Source: an uncultured Eubacteriales bacterium
Lineage (GTDB): Bacteria; Bacillota; Clostridia; Oscillospirales; Acutalibacteraceae
DNA: 64,000 nucleotides
Reading direction: 5' to 3'
Assembly (NCBI GenBank): GCA_910584745.1
Contig: CAJUDG010000001.1
Coordinates: 62,001 to 126,000 of the forward strand
Of this stretch, positions 43,191 through 52,240 are shown piece by piece (positions within the stretch are counted from its first letter, which is position 1; every line of letters starts with the position of its first letter). A program made the position numbers and the translations under genes. A model generated the notes under the pieces. It searched no databases. It was given only the letters and a program-made list of their open reading frames with translations, and had not been told where the DNA came from.

Positions 43191-45448
43191 TTCTGCATAT
43201 GGGCAAAATGAAGCCTGTAGGCATCGCTAAGTTCATTAAACTTGTTCTTGGCATATAGATGCAGTTTATCGACAGAGTCCCTATCTGCTGCAAATAGAAT
43301 GACATGAACCATATACTCTGACGGATTGTCCGGGTTAAAATGTGGGACGCCGTACGCAGCACCAAGTCCAAATCCTCTGAGCATTTTTTCTGCAATGCGG
43401 AACTTTCGGTCGATGTCATCATCAGAGGATGTATAGTAGATGTATTCTGTATTCTCGTTGATTGCCTTCCCAAACGCATCAAAGACCTTCCACGATAAGT
43501 TCAGCTTTTTTACTTCTGCGGCAAGCGCATCATACTCGCCGTCTGTTTTCAGCTTGCCGATGTATTTCTCAATCATCTTGACGCCGTCCTGCTGAACACT
43601 ATGCAGCGCATAGGCATTAAGACCCGTGTTTTTGATAAGAGAGGCAAGTTTAATCAAAGACGGCAGATAATCCGTCGTCTTGAATGGCTTGATCTCATAG
43701 GTTATCAGAGCGGTTCTATTGATGAATTTCGCAATCGCCTCTCTATCGATTGAGTCTGTGAAAGCAAGCTGCTCTGGTTCCGGTGTATCCAGAACTTCCA
43801 CAGGATCACTCTGAGTTGCCGGTGTCGTTTCGGCACTTGTATTTTGCTTCGCGGGTACTGTCCTGATGGACGGATTACCGATATTTGTATCAGGCTTGGC
43901 GGCTTGCGGCTGAGAAAGAGATCCATCCTGAGTGGTTCCGTCCTCCATAGTATCGTTTGTTTCGGTCAGATGACTTCTAAACAATGGATCACCAGAAATA
44001 TTCGGTGACTGCTCATAAGCCGCAAGCATCATTTGATTTGGATCGACTGTTTGGCGGCGTACCCTTGGCCGATACCCCCAGGTCTCCCGCGGGTCATTCC
44101 CATAGCTTTCGCCCTCAACATCGGCAGGAATGTCGCTGCCTTCCTCGTCCTGTAATGCATCCGTGACTAATTCAACACTGTCCTTGTTAAAATGCGGCAG
44201 GAACAGGCGCACTTCATTCAACGTTTCATCCACGTCAATATGGCGCTGCAGCGGTGTGCGGATCATGCGTCCAAGGAGTTGGGCAATATAAGTAGCGTCC
44301 TGCGCATGACGGAAAGACATCATGGTTTCCGCTCTTGGACAGTCCCAGCCCGTCGAGAGATTTTCTTTGAAGAACACCACACGGATCTTCTTGTTGTCCG
44401 AAATATCAGATGCATCCACATGGTGGATTTTGAGTCCTCCTGCTTCAATGGTGGCAGTCTGTCCGAATGTGTGGACGACTTCATATTCCGAAAAACGAGC
44501 GCCGGTTCTGGATTCTATGCGGGAAAGACATTCTCCGATTTCCGTTGCGGAGGCACTGCCGCTGCTGCGGTTCTCCACTTGGATAACCAGAACAGGACGT
44601 ACTTGTTGGGAATGCTGTTTTTCGCAGTAGTAGTTCCAATGCTTACATTTTTCTTTCCACTCATCGGCAGCAGCCTTGAGGATGACCATGTCATCAATGG
44701 AATCCTGCTCTTGGTAGGTAATGATGATTCTGTCCTTCAAAAGCCCTGACGCTCTAACTTCATCGGGATGGACATCTACATCATGGCGGACGGAAGAGAT
44801 ATTACCTGCAAGCCTGCGGAAACGTTCGTCTGTAGCACTCATGCCGATAACGATAGGCATCGCATCAAGACTGTCAGCCTCACTGCCTTTTAGGAACTTC
44901 TGCATGCTGGTAGTGGCTCTTGCGGCATCACTGTCGCGCATTCCTCTGTGAGCCTCATCAATGATCACATAGAGATGATCGCCTTTCTGCTCGGCAGTGT
45001 TCTGCAAAGTCTGCCAGATGGTATAGGTACGGCTGTCACCGCTGCTCACAAGCCGACTTGATTTTCCAAGTTTCTGAGTGTTCAAAAAGTAAATCATTCC
45101 GTCATCCAGCATCTCCTGATCGAAAGAATCATCTTCTATGGTGACACACTGATTCGGACGGATCTTGTCCGCCTTCTGGATGATTTTCGTCTTGGACTGC
45201 TCATTTAGTTGCGGCGAGTCGGAAAGCCACACAAAAATTGCCTCTGGCTGTTCGACAGTGGTTTCTGTTCCGTTTAAGATATCCTCGATAACTGTAGTCA
45301 TGACGATGGTCTTGCCGGAACCTGTCGGGGCGCGGAACGCAATCACCTGAGGACGCCCATCGACTTTGTAATAAGCCACGGCACTGTTTATCTCCGTAAG
45401 CAGTTTTGAAACGGCTGTCTGCTGGAAGGATATAAGTTCGTCTCTCAT
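43076..45448 (-). pseudogene. Type III restriction-type helicase (Res), C-terminally replaced by polC DNA
   Basis: Open for 790 residues from ATG 45448 (AGGAGG 8 bases upstream). An SF2 helicase core is clear: motif I APTGSGKTIVMT (about 45), DEAH box YVIIDEAHRG (about 165), motif III GMSATDERF (about 205) and motif VI QLLGRMIRTPLQ (about 390). Type III restriction subunits use this motor to cut DNA. True homology ends at about 43195 (NELSDAYRLHFAHMQN); the last 40 residues are polC sequence read in the wrong frame. No endonuclease domain or Mod methyltransferase partner is visible, so the system is incomplete here. Confidence 0.78.
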
Positions 45449-45492
45449 CACGGTCACCTCCTACTATTTATTCTGAAGTTATGTAGATTGGA

Positions 45493-46437
45493 GTGATAAC
45501 AATTTTAGACTGGCTTGGAGGGCTTATCAGCAGCTTCGGCGGGGCGCTGGGCAACGTGTTCAGTACCTTCGGCAGCGGTATCGTCGACTCCATCTGGGAC
45601 GGCCTGGTGGCCTGGCTGCTCAAGTCCTTTTACGATACGGTTTCCGACGTGTTCACCCAGATCGGCGGCATGGGCGCGGAGATCTTCGACCTGACCTGGG
45701 TAAGCTCCTCCGTGCGGCTGTTCACTATGTTGGGCTGGACGCTGTTCGGCGTGGGCATGGTCGTGGCGGCGTTCGACCTGGCGATAGAGTACCAGAACGG
45801 CAGGGCGAGTATCAAATCAACGGCGCTAAATGCCCTCAAAGGCTTTTTCGCTGCCAATTTGGTGACGCTGGTGCCGGTGGAGCTGTACAAATTCTGCATC
45901 AATTTGCAGAACGTATTTCTGAAGGACCTGGCAGGCAGTTTCATCGGGACGGTGGACTTCAACCTGGGAGACGTGGCGCTCAAGGTGCTGATAGCGAAAT
46001 TTGGCGGTCCGGCTGGCGTTGTGGCGAATGGTATCTTCCCACTTTGTATGCTGATAGGCTTATCCTATTCCGTGCTCAAGGTTTTCTTTGCCAACATAAA
46101 ACGAGGCGGTATCCTGCTGATTCAGATGGCGGTGGGGACCATCTATCTTTTCTCTGTCCCCCGGGGCTATACGGACGGATTCAACCAGTGGTGCAAGCAG
46201 ATCATCGCCTTGTGCCTGACCGCGTTTTTGCAAACGACTCTCCTGTTCCTGGGGCTGCTGACGTTCAACAGCAATATGCTGCTGGGGCTGGGCATCATGC
46301 TGGCGGCAGGCGAGGTGCCCCGGATCGCCCAGCAGTTTGGGCTGGATTCCAGCGTGAAGGTCAATATGATGAGCGTGGTGCACGCAACTTCCACCGCTGT
46401 GAATATGACCCGGAATATCGCCCGGGCTATGGCGTAA
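45493..46437 (+). CDS. Conjugal transfer membrane protein (VirB6/TrbL-like)
   Basis: 314 residues with about six hydrophobic helices (for example FTMLGWTLFGVGMVVAAFDL, GIFPLCMLIGLSYSVLKVFF, IIALCLTAFLQTTLLFLGLL). It ends with AAGEVPRIAQQFGLDSS and HATSTAVNMTRNIARA, a pattern I recognise from the TrbL/VirB6-type channel subunit of Tn1549-like ICEs. Start GTG 45493 with GGAG only 1-8 bases upstream is uncertain. It would form part of the inner-membrane channel of the type IV secretion system. Confidence 0.75.
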   Translation: MITILDWLGGLISSFGGALGNVFSTFGSGIVDSIWDGLVAWLLKSFYDTVSDVFTQIGGMGAEIFDLTWVSSSVRLFTMLGWTLFGVGMVVAAFDLAIEYQNGRASIKSTALNALKGFFAANLVTLVPVELYKFCINLQNVFLKDLAGSFIGTVDFNLGDVALKVLIAKFGGPAGVVANGIFPLCMLIGLSYSVLKVFFANIKRGGILLIQMAVGTIYLFSVPRGYTDGFNQWCKQIIALCLTAFLQTTLLFLGLLTFNSNMLLGLGIMLAAGEVPRIAQQFGLDSSVKVNMMSVVHATSTAVNMTRNIARAMA

Positions 46438-46464
46438 AAAGGTGTGGATTTCCTCTTTGAAATC

Positions 46465-46473
46465 TGGTATAAT
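46465..46473 (+). promoter_or_regulatory. Extended -10 promoter of mntA-hepT
   Basis: TGGTATAAT, an extended -10 (TGnTATAAT), 24 bases before mntA. No good -35 is present, as expected for the extended type. It gives the toxin-antitoxin pair its own transcription inside the transfer operon. Confidence 0.65.
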
Positions 46474-46496
46474 GGGAGTAAAAAGAGGTGACCTCT

Positions 46497-46799
46497 ATGG
46501 CTGATTATACGATTAGCGAGATGAAAGAAATTGTCGCGCCCATTGCACGCAGATATGGCATAGAGCGGATATTCCTATTCGGCTCCCGGGCTCGAGGGGA
46601 CAACTCCCCGGAGAGCGATATCGACCTGCGTATCGATAAGGGGATGGCAAGGGGTTTTGCCCTTGGCGGCTTGTATGAGGACCTGTCAGAGGCATTTCAG
46701 ACAGGTCTGGATATGCTCACTACCGGCAGCCTGGACGAGGACTTTTTGCAGAGAATCCGACAGGAGGAGGTATTGCTCTATGACCGGCAGGGAATGTGA
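46497..46799 (+). CDS. mntA: MntA-like minimal nucleotidyltransferase antitoxin
   Basis: 100 residues with the nucleotidyltransferase motif LFGSRARGDNSPESDIDL (GSxxxG..DxD, about residues 26-43). In MntA/HepT pairs this enzyme adds AMP to the HepT toxin and so silences it. ATG 46497 follows GAGGTG by 6 bases. Its end overlaps hepT by 20 bases. Stabilises mobile elements by addiction and in some cases serves in defence. Confidence 0.85.
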   Translation: MADYTISEMKEIVAPIARRYGIERIFLFGSRARGDNSPESDIDLRIDKGMARGFALGGLYEDLSEAFQTGLDMLTTGSLDEDFLQRIRQEEVLLYDRQGM

Positions 46800-47118
46800 T
46801 ATTTTGAAGCATATGCTCTCGTACTGCCGGGAAATAGACAGTACCGTTATACGGTTTGGAGACTCCATTGAATTACTCCAGGCAGACCCGGATTACAGGA
46901 AGTCCATTGCTATGAGCGTGCTTCAAATCGGAGAACTGAGCACACATTTATCCGAAGAATTCCGTTCAGAGCACCCAGACGTGCCCTGGAAAGATATTCG
47001 GGGCATGCGGAATGTGGTAGCTCACCACTATGGCAAAATGGATGAAACTGTGCTGTTTGAAATCGTCCATCAGGATATCCCGGAATTGGAATCTTTTTTG
47101 AAAAGCCTGCTTGCCTAA
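46780..47118 (+). CDS. hepT: HepT-like ribonuclease toxin (HEPN/DUF86)
   Basis: 112 residues, all helical. The HEPN RNase motif is present as RNVVAHHYGKMD (R-x4-6-H form), about residue 76, and the preceding ELSTHLSEEF..PWKDIRGM is typical of DUF86. Start ATG 46780 with GGAGGAGG upstream, inside the mntA end, so the pair is translationally coupled. The toxin would cut RNA unless modified by MntA. Confidence 0.87.
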   Translation: MTGRECDILKHMLSYCREIDSTVIRFGDSIELLQADPDYRKSIAMSVLQIGELSTHLSEEFRSEHPDVPWKDIRGMRNVVAHHYGKMDETVLFEIVHQDIPELESFLKSLLA

Positions 47119-47151
47119 GCACTGACAATTTTAATATGTATGTACTGTTGC

Positions 47152-47175
47152 AAGGCGCTGGAAACGGCGCCTTTT
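47152..47175 (+). terminator. Terminator after hepT
   Basis: AAGGCGC (47152-47158) and GCGCCTT (47167-47173) with an 8-base loop and TTTT. It separates the toxin-antitoxin unit from the following transfer genes, though its stem is close enough to the prgI-like gene to act only partly. Confidence 0.7.
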
Positions 47176-47198
47176 ACTTATGCGGAAAGGAAGAAAAC

Positions 47199-47465
47199 AT
47201 GACCCAATACATCTACCCGCAAAACCTTAAGGCTACGGCAAATCTCTGGCTGTGGAGCCTGCGGGATTTTGCCATCATCTGCGTGGGGCTGCTGATTTCA
47301 GCAGTTGCCCTGACGCAGCTCCACATGGTGATCCCGCTGGCGCTGACCGCGGCCTACGCGTTTTTATCCATCCGGCTGGAGGAGATCACCGTGCTGGACT
47401 ATGTGCGCTATGCCGCGAAGTTCCTCATGCTCAGCCAACAGGAATTTATATGGAGGTGTGAATAA
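47199..47465 (+). CDS. PrgI-family conjugation protein
   Basis: 88 residues from ATG 47199 (MTQYIYPQNLKATANLWLWS) with two membrane helices (about 20-60) and the end FLMLSQQEFIWRCE. This size and layout, just upstream of VirB4, matches the PrgI family, the VirB3-like membrane component in Gram-positive ICEs. A longer frame from 47136 runs through the terminator and is rejected. Confidence 0.78.
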   Translation: MTQYIYPQNLKATANLWLWSLRDFAIICVGLLISAVALTQLHMVIPLALTAAYAFLSIRLEEITVLDYVRYAAKFLMLSQQEFIWRCE

Positions 47466-47506
47466 TCAGCAGAAAAAAGAAAAAGGGCAACTCCACCCGC
47501 GCTCTT

Positions 47507-48055
47507 ATGGGCCTGGAGGGGTTCACCAATTATGGGCTAAAGACCACCGGCGGCGAGCTGGTGGTCTTTCTCGTCCAGCCCACCAATATCTCCGTGTTAT
47601 CCCAGGCAAATGTGGAGGTGAAGATTCGTCACCTACTCATGGTGCTGTCCGCCCACCCTGGTCTGGAAATTTCCTGCCTGGACTCCTGTGAACGGTTCGA
47701 CGACAACAAGCGGTTCATCAAGCGGCGCTTGCAGGAGGAAGATAACCCGGCAGTGCGCAAGGTGCTGGAGCAGGAGATCGGGTACTTGGAATCAAAGCAG
47801 ATCGAGATGTCCACCGCCCGGCAGTTCCTGTTCGTGCTGCGGTTCACGAAGGGTGAGAAAGCGGAGCAGGTGTTCCACGACATCAACACCGCCATGACCA
47901 CCTTCGCGGGCCAGGGCTTCGAGGTGCGGCGCATGGAGCGGGAGGACATCAAGCGGGTGCTGGGCATCTACTTTGAAACTACCATGTCCGGCGAGGATGT
48001 GGAGGACGTGGACGGCGCCCGCAATTTTGACTTGGAAAGGTTGCGTGATACTTGA
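47507..48055 (+). CDS. Conserved ICE protein of unknown function, between PrgI-like and sortase genes
   Basis: 182 residues from ATG 47507, soluble, with GELVVFLVQPTNISVLSQAN then VEVKIRHLLMVLSAHPGLE and DDNKRFIKRRLQEEDNPAVR. I recall close relatives in Tn1549-like elements next to VirB4, of unknown role. The family usually starts some 14 residues earlier with a Lys-rich segment, and that segment (SRKKKKGNSTRAL) is present in frame upstream, right after GGAGGTG, but preceded only by ATA/ATC codons. So the true start may be non-standard or damaged. Confidence 0.7.
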   Translation: MGLEGFTNYGLKTTGGELVVFLVQPTNISVLSQANVEVKIRHLLMVLSAHPGLEISCLDSCERFDDNKRFIKRRLQEEDNPAVRKVLEQEIGYLESKQIEMSTARQFLFVLRFTKGEKAEQVFHDINTAMTTFAGQGFEVRRMEREDIKRVLGIYFETTMSGEDVEDVDGARNFDLERLRDT

Positions 48056-48084
48056 AATAAGGCATAAAAGTTTTAGTCGTTTTC

Positions 48085-48867
48085 GTGCTGGCCATCGCCC
48101 TGGCGGCGTCGGGGTTCTGGATGGTGCGCCGGTTCATTGAGTCCAAGGAGCAGCAGGAGTCATTCAATGGGCTGGCAGAGTCTGTGCTCTTGGAGAAGCC
48201 CAAGGCGCCTGTGAAACGTGTTCCGAACCTTGACATATTCGGGGCGATCATGGACGACCCCGTGGCCCCGCGCGAGAACGAAAAGCCGGAGCAAACCGGC
48301 CCGGAGGCGCTCCACGATATAGCGGCACTGAAGAAGAAAAACGCTAACTGCGTCGGCTGGATCCGTGTGCCAAGGACAGGCATTGACTATCCCATTATGT
48401 GGACGCCCGGCGACCCGGAGCATTACCTGCACCTGGATTTTTATGGCAGTTACTCCGATTACGGTGTTCCGTTCTTAGACCACCGCTGTGATTTGGACAG
48501 CGACAATATCATCCTCTACGGCCACAATATGTTCGATGGCACCATGTTCACCGACCTTATCTGGTATAAGGAGAAGGAGTACGCTGACGCCCACAAGCAG
48601 ATCATCCTGGAAACCGCCGAGGGGGCCAGGGAGTACCGAGTGTTCGCGGTCTGCAAGGCAAACTCTATGGTGTCCGGCTGCTATCAGCATACAAATTTCG
48701 CCGACGATGAAGAAAAAAGCACATTCTTGGATGCCGTCCAGGACGAGAGCGTTTATTACACCGAGCCAGCCGCAGACCGATTTATCACCCTCTCTACCTG
48801 CGACATCTCCCGACGAAACGGCAGGGTCGCTGTCCTGGGGGAGCTGGTGAGAAAGGAGGCCCCATGA
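48085..48867 (+). CDS. Class B sortase of the conjugative block
   Basis: 260 residues: one N-terminal membrane helix, then a sortase B catalytic domain with His in NIILYGHNMFDG, the nucleophile Cys in FITLSTCDISRR and Arg in NGRVAVLGE. The fragment WIRVPRTGIDYPIMWTPGD is also typical. Sortases join surface proteins to the wall; in ICEs they anchor adhesins that aid mating. GTG 48085 cuts into the membrane helix; in frame upstream KVLVVF continues the helix back to an ATA codon at about 48064. It overlaps the VirB4 start by 4 bases (ATGA). Confidence 0.85.
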   Translation: MLAIALAASGFWMVRRFIESKEQQESFNGLAESVLLEKPKAPVKRVPNLDIFGAIMDDPVAPRENEKPEQTGPEALHDIAALKKKNANCVGWIRVPRTGIDYPIMWTPGDPEHYLHLDFYGSYSDYGVPFLDHRCDLDSDNIILYGHNMFDGTMFTDLIWYKEKEYADAHKQIILETAEGAREYRVFAVCKANSMVSGCYQHTNFADDEEKSTFLDAVQDESVYYTEPAADRFITLSTCDISRRNGRVAVLGELVRKEAP

Positions 48868-50692
48868 GGAAAAGAAAAGCGCTCAGCCAGGAGCAGGCCG
48901 AGGCCATAGCGGTCAAGGATTTCTTTGACATGATACTCCCAGGTGTGGTGAAGTTCCAGAGCGACCACTATATTTGCGGCGACAGCTACCGTTGCGTGTG
49001 GGCCATCCGGGAATACCCGCCCAGCACCGAGGAACAGGCTGTCCTCTCCCAGCTGGCCGATAGGAGCAACATCACCCTGCGGGTCTACAACCGCATCGTG
49101 GACAACATGGAACAGCGCAAGATCATCCAGAACGCCACCCGCCGCAACAAGCTGATGTCCGGGGGCACGGATGTGCAGGAGACCCTGGAGGCCGAGAACA
49201 ACCTCAAGGATGTAATTGAACTGCTGGTGAATCTGCGTAAGAACCGGGAGCCTCTGCTGCACTGTGCGGTGTTCATGGAGCTGAAAGCGCCCACCATGGA
49301 AAAGCTGAAGGAATTGCAGTCAGACGTTCTCATGGAGCTGACCCGCTCCAAGATCAATATCGACCGGCTGACTTTGCGGCAAAAAGAGGGTTTCCTCTCG
49401 GCTGCGCCCTTTGGGGCAAACCAGTTCGGGCCGCAGTTCGAGCGGGTGCTGCCCGCATCATCGGTGGCGAATCTCTACCCCTTCAACTATTCCGGCAAGT
49501 CCGACCCCCATGGGTTCTACCTGGGCCGGGATAAGTTCGGCACCAATATTCTCACGGACTTTGACCGCCGGGCTGATGACAAGACCAACTCCAATATCCT
49601 CATCCTGGGCAATTCCGGGCAGGGGAAATCCTATCTGCTCAAGGGCATTATCTCCAATCTGCGGGAGTCCGGCAAGTCCATCATCCTTATGGATGCCGAA
49701 GCCGAATACCTGGACCTGACCAAGTCCCTGGGCGGGTGTTACCTGGATTTTCTGTCCGGCGACTATACCATCAACCCCTTGCAGCCCATGGCCTGGGAGG
49801 ACGACTCCGAGCATGAGGACGATGAGAAGACCCCGGAGACCTTCCGCAAGACCAGCACCCTTTCCCGGCACATCTCCTACCTAAAGGATTTTTCCGGGCC
49901 TACAAGGATTTCACCGACCCGCAGCTGGACACCATTGAGTTCATGCTCCAAAAGCTGTACCGGCGGTTCGATATGGACGACCACACCGATTTTTCCTCTC
50001 TGTCCGCCGGGCAATTCCCCACCATGTCGGATTTTTACGACCTGCTGGAGGATGAGTACAATCTGTATGACCAGAAGAAAAAGAACCTGTTCACCGAGGA
50101 AACCTTACAGGAAATTTGTCTGGCGCTGAACTCCATGTGCGAGGGCGCAGAGGCCCGGTTCTTTAATGGGCATACGAATATAAAGGATGACAAATTCCTG
50201 TGTTTCGGGGTCAAGGGCGTTCTAAAACTGAATAAGCGGCTCAAGGATGCGTTGCTGTTCTCCATCCTCTCCTATATGACCAACGCCATGCTGGGGGCCG
50301 GAAACTGCGTGGGTGCGGTGGATGAATTGTATCTGTTCCTTACCAACATAACGGCCATCGAGTACATCCGCAACCTCATGAAACGGGTGAGGAAACGCAA
50401 CTCCACCGTGCTTATCGCCAGCCAGAATATCGAGGACTTTCTGATACCCTCGATCCGGGAGTTCACAAAGCCGCTGTTTTCCATCCCGACCCATCAATTC
50501 CTGTTTAACGCCGGTCAGACCGACCCCCAGGCATACATCCAGACCATGCAGATGGAGGAGGCTGAGTTCAAGCTGATAAAATACCCGGAGCGGGGGACTT
50601 GCCTCTATCGGTGCGGCAATGAGCGATATCTCTTGCAGGTGGGATTCCCAGAGTTCAAAACAAAGATGTTCGGGGAAGGAGGCGGGCGGTGA
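48864..50692 (+). pseudogene. VirB4/TraE-type transfer ATPase, frameshifted in a T-run
   Basis: The first frame (48864-50129) holds the VirB4 N-terminal domain and Walker A ILGNSGQGKSYLLKG (about residue 249) with ILMDAEAEYLDL. At 49889-49893 there are five T where six are needed; beyond it the correct sequence continues in the next frame (FRAYKDFTDPQLDTIEFMLQ). It carries Walker B region CVGAVDELYLFL, NSTVLIASQN and ends at 50692. Corrected length 609 residues. VirB4 drives the type IV secretion system. AAAGGAGG before the ATG. Real mutation, phase variation by slippage or a sequencing error are all possible. Confidence 0.85.
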
Positions 50693-51444
50693 GCCTGACG
50701 ATGGGCAGCCTGTTTGATGGCATCGGCGGGTTTCCCTTGGCGGCACAGCACATAGTCATACAGACCCTCTGGGCCAGCGAGATCGAACCTTTCCCCATAA
50801 AGGTGACGATGGAGCGGTTCCCGGAGATGGTCCATGTGGGGGATATCACCAAGCTGAATGGCGCCGATCTGCCGCCTGTGGATATCATTTGTGGGGGCTC
50901 GCCGTGTCAAAATTTGTCCCTAGCCGGCAACAGATCCGGTTTGAAAGGCACTCAGTCCGGCCTGTTCTACGAGATGATCCGAGTGATAAAGGAGATGAGA
51001 GATGCAGATAGAAACAGAGGACAGACAGCTCAGTTTGTTCGCCCAAGATGGTGTATCTGGGAGAACGTGCCTGGCGCATTTTCAAGCGGGGAACCGCCTT
51101 GTGAAGACTTCCGTATCGTCCTTGAGTCTTTCGCCGGAATTAGTCTCGGTGCCGTTTCTATCCCTCGACCTGAGTCCGGGAAGTGGAAACCTGCTGGGCG
51201 AATTTTATTGGGAGATACTTTCTCCTTGGCTTGGCGGACCCTGGACGCTCAATACTGGGGCGTCGCCCAGAGAAGGGCGCGTGTGTACCTTATCGTCGAT
51301 CTTGCAGGCCCGAGTGCTGCCCAAATACTATTTGACGAAAAGGGCCTGTTTGGGCATTCTTCGCCGGGCCAGGGAGAGGAACAAACCCCTGCCGCCACAA
51401 TTGGAACTGGCGCTGAAGATACAGGCTGGTTTGATACCTCTTGA
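50689..51444 (+). CDS. C5-cytosine DNA methyltransferase
   Basis: 251 residues with C5-methyltransferase motifs: I (MGSLFDGIGGFPLAAQH), IV with catalytic Cys (DIICGGSPCQNLSLAG), VI (WCIWENVPGAF) and VIII (GVAQRRARVYLI). Shorter than a full enzyme: after motif VIII the target-recognition domain and motifs IX-X are not evident, a form common in ICEs and phages. It overlaps the VirB4 end (GTGA). From 51002 a second gene lies in the +1 frame inside it. Probably protects the element from host restriction. Confidence 0.85.
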   Translation: MSLTMGSLFDGIGGFPLAAQHIVIQTLWASEIEPFPIKVTMERFPEMVHVGDITKLNGADLPPVDIICGGSPCQNLSLAGNRSGLKGTQSGLFYEMIRVIKEMRDADRNRGQTAQFVRPRWCIWENVPGAFSSGEPPCEDFRIVLESFAGISLGAVSIPRPESGKWKPAGRILLGDTFSLAWRTLDAQYWGVAQRRARVYLIVDLAGPSAAQILFDEKGLFGHSSPGQGEEQTPAATIGTGAEDTGWFDTS

Positions 51445-51991
51445 GGCCATGCCGCGTCCACCCCAAGCATTCCACATCAATCAACGGGAGGAAGTCATCG
51501 ACCTGGGAGAAACGGCAGGAGCGCTTATGGCAACGGTCAATATGCAGATGCAGACCTTTGTGTCTCAAGAACAGTATTCGGCAGGTTTCTGTGCTGGAGC
51601 TGGCGCCAAGGCAGGCGGCATCGGCTACTCGGAGGAACTGTCCCCTACCCTCAAGGCCAGCCCCAGCGGGAACATGATGCCCTCGGTGCTGTGCCTCAAC
51701 GACCAGGGTGGCAGAAACATGGTACTGTCGGTGGAATGTGTTGGCACCCTTCGCGCCCAGGAGCATGGGCACCAGCCGCTGGTGTTTGAAAATCATGGCC
51801 AGGATTCCAGATTCACAGGGCCGCTCGAAGTGTCCCCGGCCATCTGCGCCGGGGCGGGCGAGGGCGGCAATAACTTACCCTTTGCGGTGGAGCAGGGGAT
51901 CGTGGGAACCCTGTGCGCCAGAGATAGCAAGGGTGCGGACAATGTATACGCGGAGCAGGGTATCTCCCCCACGCTTTCCTTTCAACAATGA
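51002..51991 (+). CDS. Methyltransferase-overlapping ICE/phage protein in alternative frame
   Basis: 329 residues from ATG 51002, which has AAAGGAGAT about 8 bases upstream, within the methyltransferase gene. For 443 bases both frames are used. The sequence MQIETEDRQLSLFAQDGVSG, then PKYYLTKRACLGILRRARER, then FHINQREEVIDLGETAGALM and VECVGTLRAQEHGHQPLVFE matches, from memory, a protein that often accompanies methyltransferases in clostridial prophages and ICEs. The second half has repeated SPTLKA/SPAICAGAG/ISPTLS units. No biochemical role is known to me. Confidence 0.72.
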   Translation: MQIETEDRQLSLFAQDGVSGRTCLAHFQAGNRLVKTSVSSLSLSPELVSVPFLSLDLSPGSGNLLGEFYWEILSPWLGGPWTLNTGASPREGRVCTLSSILQARVLPKYYLTKRACLGILRRARERNKPLPPQLELALKIQAGLIPLEAMPRPPQAFHINQREEVIDLGETAGALMATVNMQMQTFVSQEQYSAGFCAGAGAKAGGIGYSEELSPTLKASPSGNMMPSVLCLNDQGGRNMVLSVECVGTLRAQEHGHQPLVFENHGQDSRFTGPLEVSPAICAGAGEGGNNLPFAVEQGIVGTLCARDSKGADNVYAEQGISPTLSFQQ

Positions 51992-52206
51992 AAAGCATCG
52001 TCAGCGAAAGCACCCGCCGAATCTGCAATATTCTTTTCAAGGTGGCAGTAGAGTTGGCCATGCTCCTCAATGTGATAGCCGCCACCCACAGGATAGACCG
52101 GGACACTTTGGAGAGGCTGAGAGGCGAGTGCGTTAAGGAAGTCAAGAAAACCAACGGCAGCTTCACGCTGGATGACGCTGTGAATTGGCAGGAAGGAAAA
52201 GAATAG
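51988..52206 (+). CDS. Small hypothetical ICE protein (72 aa)
   Basis: Begins with ATGA overlap of the previous stop, so it is coupled to it. 72 residues, mostly helical (STRRICNILFKVAVELAMLL, DRDTLERLRGECVKEVKK). No family recognised; possibly a small regulator. Confidence 0.55.
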   Translation: MKSIVSESTRRICNILFKVAVELAMLLNVIAATHRIDRDTLERLRGECVKEVKKTNGSFTLDDAVNWQEGKE

Positions 52207-52240
52207 AGCAAGGCCGAGGACACCCCTCGGCCTACTTTTA

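Noticed and set aside
47136..47198. N-terminal extension of the PrgI-like protein
   Set aside because: It would translate through the terminator stem after hepT; ATG 47199 has a purine-rich site and gives the family's usual length.
49889..49893. Programmed frameshift in VirB4
   Set aside because: A run of five T with no stimulatory structure or slippery heptamer recognised; a simple one-base loss (error or mutation) is more likely. Slippage remains possible but unsupported.
50689..51444. A complete restriction-modification system with the C5 methyltransferase
   Set aside because: No restriction endonuclease gene is seen near it; the Res-type helicase at 43-45 kb belongs to another class and is truncated.
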